Assembly: GCA_000434015.1 (NCBI GenBank)
Contig: HF999519.1
Span: forward strand, 115,036 to 179,035
Direction of reading: 5' to 3'
DNA: 64,000 nucleotides
DNA from: Clostridium sp. CAG:571
GTDB taxonomy: Bacteria; Bacillota; Clostridia; TANB77; CAG-508
Shown here: positions 61,166 through 64,000 of the stretch, in pieces
How positions within the stretch are numbered: position 1 is the first letter of the stretch
How the letters are laid out: every line of letters begins with the position of its first letter
Translations under genes and position numbers: made by a program
Notes under the pieces: model-generated
What the model was told of the DNA's origin: nothing
The model's input: the letters and a program-made list of their open reading frames with translations, nothing else
Databases searched by the model: none

Positions 61166-63109
61166 ATGTTAAGTAATAATGTTTTTATAGAAAATAAACA
61201 TAGAATAAAAGAAGTCATAACAATAGTAATGATTTTAAATATATTAGTATATTTTGTTTTAGGTATATTAGGTGAAAATAAAGTATACGCTACACAAACA
61301 AAAGAAAGTGTATCAAGCAAGCTAAATAATTATCCAGGATATGCAGAATTAATTAATAAATTAAGAGCAGCACATCCAAATTGGAACTTTACAATTTTTT
61401 ATACTGGATTAAATTGGAATCAAGTTATAAAAAATGAAACAACAGCATGGCATGGAAGAAATTTAATAAGTTCAAATAAAACTGGAGATTGGATTTGTCC
61501 TACATGTAATGATAAAAAATATGATAATGGTAGCTGGAGATGTGCATCAGAAGCAACAGTATCTTATTATATGGATCCAAGAAATTTTTTAAATGATACA
61601 GATATTTTTCAATTTGAACAGTCTGTTTATAATTCTTCAATACATAGTGTAGATGGAGTTATGAGTATGACAAGTGGTTCATTCTTAGCAGGAAGAGAAA
61701 ATGCAGAAGCAATGATAGAAGCATGTAAAAGGGTGAATATAAATCCATATCAAGTAGTTGCAAGAATATTACAAGAACAAGGGAAAAATGGTTCAACTAT
61801 GAGTAGAGGAAACCAAGGGTATTATAATGTATTTAATGTTGGTGCTTCAGGAAATACATCAGCACAAATTATTGCAAATGCAACAACATATGCAAGAAAT
61901 AGTGGATGGAATACTTTGGCAAAATCAATAGTTGGAGGAATAGATTTTTTGAAATCTAAATATATTGGAATAGGACAAAATACTTTATATTTACAAAAAT
62001 TTGATGTTGATAATAGTGATGGAAGCTTATATTACCACCAATATATGCAAAATGTTTCAGCAGCAATAACTGAGAGCTATACTGTAAAAAATGTATATCA
62101 AAGAATGGGAACAATAAATAATAGTGTTAGTTTTTTAATACCTGTTTATGAAAATATGCCAAATGAAAAATGTCCAATACCAGGAACTCAGGGAGTTGTT
62201 ACTCAAAATGTAAAAATAAAAGGTAGCAATATAAACATAAGAGAAAGTAAAAGTACAAGTTCTAATATTTTAGCAACTTTAAATTCTGGAGATATAATAC
62301 TTAGAATAGAAGTAGCAAATGTAAAAGAAAATGGATATTACTGGGATAAAGTAGTTTTATCAGATGGTAGAAAAGGTTATGTTTCAAATGCATATGTAGA
62401 AAAAATAAATGATGTAACAAACTGTAATGATAGTGTAATAGCAAATACTGATGTTAATTTAAGAAACGGACCAGGAACCAATAATACGGCTGTAATTACA
62501 ACATTAACAAATGGCCAGGCACTAACAAGAATTGAAACAGGTAAATATAATGGACTTGATGGATATAATTGGGATAGAGTAAAATTATCAGATGGAAGAC
62601 AAGGGTATTTAGTAAGTTCATATATAAGTAAAGCAGGAGAAAATAATGGAGGAACAACAACGAGTGAACTTGTAAAGGTAATTTGTGGTTCTGGATTAAA
62701 AGTTAGAGAGTCTCCTAGTACAGGTGCAAATGTAGTAACATATCTTAATAAGGGGGATATAATAACTAGAATAGAGAAAAATTCTTCAAACGCAAATGGA
62801 TATGTGTGGGATAAAATAGTTACAGGAACAGGTGTTACAGGATATATTGCAAGAGGAGATAGTAAAGAAAGCTATATAGAGGTGGTTTCAAATAATAATA
62901 ACAACAATAACAATAATAACCAACCAGCATCAGAGAGAGAATGTGATATAGATGGAAATGGAGTTGTTAATTCAGGAGATTTATATCAAGTAATAAAATT
63001 TTTAAAACAAAATACAAATGGATATGATAAAAAATATGATGTTAATAAGGATAATAAAGTTAATTCAAGTGATTTATATCAAATTATATTATATTTAAGG
63101 CAACATTAA
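61166..63109 (+). CDS. secreted wall glucosaminidase with three SH3 domains and a dockerin
   Basis: 647 residues. N-terminal signal/membrane segment (about 15-45, ending KVYATQ). Glucosaminidase-like domain (about 55-310): YYMDPRNFLNDTDIFQFEQ, ILQEQGKNGSTMS with the likely catalytic glutamate, and YYNVFNVGASG. Three bacterial SH3 domains follow (about 340-410, 415-485, 500-570), each with a NIRES/NLRNGPG-like start and a GYV/GYL/GYI end. A poly-Asn linker leads to a dockerin (DIDGNGVVNSGDLYQVIKFLK, DVNKDNKVNSSDLYQI). Cuts or binds peptidoglycan; the dockerin may attach it to a cohesin protein. Confidence 0.93.
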   Translation: MLSNNVFIENKHRIKEVITIVMILNILVYFVLGILGENKVYATQTKESVSSKLNNYPGYAELINKLRAAHPNWNFTIFYTGLNWNQVIKNETTAWHGRNLISSNKTGDWICPTCNDKKYDNGSWRCASEATVSYYMDPRNFLNDTDIFQFEQSVYNSSIHSVDGVMSMTSGSFLAGRENAEAMIEACKRVNINPYQVVARILQEQGKNGSTMSRGNQGYYNVFNVGASGNTSAQIIANATTYARNSGWNTLAKSIVGGIDFLKSKYIGIGQNTLYLQKFDVDNSDGSLYYHQYMQNVSAAITESYTVKNVYQRMGTINNSVSFLIPVYENMPNEKCPIPGTQGVVTQNVKIKGSNINIRESKSTSSNILATLNSGDIILRIEVANVKENGYYWDKVVLSDGRKGYVSNAYVEKINDVTNCNDSVIANTDVNLRNGPGTNNTAVITTLTNGQALTRIETGKYNGLDGYNWDRVKLSDGRQGYLVSSYISKAGENNGGTTTSELVKVICGSGLKVRESPSTGANVVTYLNKGDIITRIEKNSSNANGYVWDKIVTGTGVTGYIARGDSKESYIEVVSNNNNNNNNNNQPASERECDIDGNGVVNSGDLYQVIKFLKQNTNGYDKKYDVNKDNKVNSSDLYQIILYLRQH

Positions 63110-63128
63110 TAAAAAACGGAGGATAAAA

Positions 63129-64000
63129 ATGAAAAAAGTATTTTATAAAATAGGATTAATAATGTTTTTTGCAATTGCTTATTTGCTTATCAGTAACTCT
63201 ACCAGCAATGCAGCAACAGCAGGAATTTCAGCAAGCAGTAGAAGTGTTAGTGCAGGAGATAGTGTTAGTATTAATGTATCTGTTAATGCTATTGCATGGA
63301 ATTTAAAAGTTAGTGGATCTGGAGTATCAGATTCAATTGTTGGAGGAAATTTAGATGAATTAGCTAATAAATCAACAAGTAAGTCATATAAACTAAATAC
63401 TTCTACTCCAGGAACTTATACAGTTAACTTATCAGGAGATGTAACTGATGCAAGTGGAACAACTACAGATGTGTCATCATCTGTAACTGTACAAGTATCA
63501 GCAAAATCAAATGCAGATTCAAATGATAATAAAGGAAATACGGGAAATACAGGAAGTACAGATAAAAAAAATGAAGAAAAAACTACAGAACCAACTTTTT
63601 CAACAGTAAACCAAACTGTATATTCTACAACAGAAGGCATAAATGTTAGAAGTAGCTATAGTACATCAAGCAGTAGTGTTGGAACTTTAAAAAAAGGAGA
63701 ATCTGTTACAAGAATAGGTGTATCAAATAATGGGTGGAGTAAAGTTAAATATAATGGAGCAATTGCATATATTAGTAGCAGTTTATTAACAACAACAAAA
63801 CCTGAAGAAGAAGATAAATCTGATGTTAAAGCACTAAAATCTTTAGTAATAAGTCCAGGAACTTTATCTCCAGAATTTAATGCTGAAACAACAAAATATA
63901 CAATGTCAGTTGGAGCAGATGTTGATAAACTAAACATAGAAGCTTTATTAGAAGATGAAAAATCAAAATTATCAATTTCAGGAAATGACAGTTTGGAGAT
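63129..64000 (+). CDS. secreted SH3/cadherin-like protein, cut off by the window end
   Basis: At least 290 residues. Signal peptide (1-29, ending SNAATA); a beta-rich domain (30-125, SRSVSAGDSVSINVSVNA); a Gly/Asn/Thr/Glu linker; an SH3 domain (about 165-220, GINVRSSYSTSSSSVGTLKKGESV); then the start of a cadherin-like beta-sandwich (LKSLVISPGTLSPEFNAETTKYTMSV). GGAGG precedes the ATG, 17 bases after the glucosaminidase gene. Likely an operon of wall proteins. The 3' end lies beyond the window. Confidence 0.88.
   Translation, partial: MKKVFYKIGLIMFFAIAYLLISNSTSNAATAGISASSRSVSAGDSVSINVSVNAIAWNLKVSGSGVSDSIVGGNLDELANKSTSKSYKLNTSTPGTYTVNLSGDVTDASGTTTDVSSSVTVQVSAKSNADSNDNKGNTGNTGSTDKKNEEKTTEPTFSTVNQTVYSTTEGINVRSSYSTSSSSVGTLKKGESVTRIGVSNNGWSKVKYNGAIAYISSSLLTTTKPEEEDKSDVKALKSLVISPGTLSPEFNAETTKYTMSVGADVDKLNIEALLEDEKSKLSISGNDSLE

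Noticed and set aside
62893..62931. Asn-codon run in the wall glucosaminidase as a functional repeat
   Set aside because: It is a low-complexity linker between the last SH3 domain and the dockerin, common in AT-rich genomes.

Overview
The window is AT-rich DNA with dense genes, strong AGGAGG-type ribosome binding sites and many short rho-independent terminators. It carries spoIVA and spoIIP, a T-box leader before thrS, a class B sortase with NPKTG substrates, and RecJ/Rel/HisS housekeeping genes. This points to an uncultured, spore-forming, low-GC member of the Clostridia, probably host-associated (inference).

Main result. Ten times in five genes (pfkA x3, rel x2, an acyl-ACP thioesterase x3, two hypothetical genes x1 each) the reading frame is broken by one extra C placed directly before a GGN glycine codon, so that an in-frame CGG appears. 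Skipping that C each time restores a full-length protein, with glycine at a conserved position in the recognisable families. Reading every CGG by eye on both strands, I found no in-frame CGG in any native-looking gene that is read as ordinary arginine; all other CGG triplets are out of frame. The same window holds two neighbouring tRNA-Gly genes: a standard tRNA-Gly(UCC) at 56577-56650 and a divergent one at 56442-56515. The divergent loop is CTTCCGA, giving a four-base anticodon UCCG that is exactly complementary to CGGA. I propose that this lineage reads CGGN as one glycine by quadruplet decoding, or at least uses CGG as an obligatory +1 shift codon.

Layout. 1-16 kb: pfkA, membrane protein, spoIVA, metalloprotease, T-box/thrS, coiled-coil protein, deoB, two thioesterases, CofE-like protein, radical SAM enzyme, DUF3006 plus ComEC-like lactamase, tRNA-Leu. 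16-24 kb: two hypothetical recoded genes, then an alpha-glucan cluster (GH57, DUF4912, GT4), YlbF, peptidase, CYTH protein. 24-34 kb: recJ, rel, MBL hydrolase, hisS, spoIIP, pgi, ferredoxin-like membrane protein. 34-41 kb: a double-HTH regulator divergent from a sortase operon, with a palindrome between them. 41-56.4 kb: a patchwork accessory region with a GC-richer foreign gene, a DNA-base-modification-like protein, HD hydrolases, nucleotide-salvage genes and remnants, transporters, a phosphotransferase, three tRNA-end-like repeats, and a serine recombinase element next to the tRNA-Gly genes. 56.8-64 kb: RusA, Cys-rich protein, U32 peptidase, and secreted SH3/dockerin wall proteins.

The three recognised recoded enzymes sit at control points of glycolysis, the stringent response and fatty-acid release, so supply of the variant tRNA could in principle coordinate them (inference). 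The foreign-looking gene at 41127-41489 is the only place where CGG looks like arginine, as expected for recent import into a host with altered CGG meaning.
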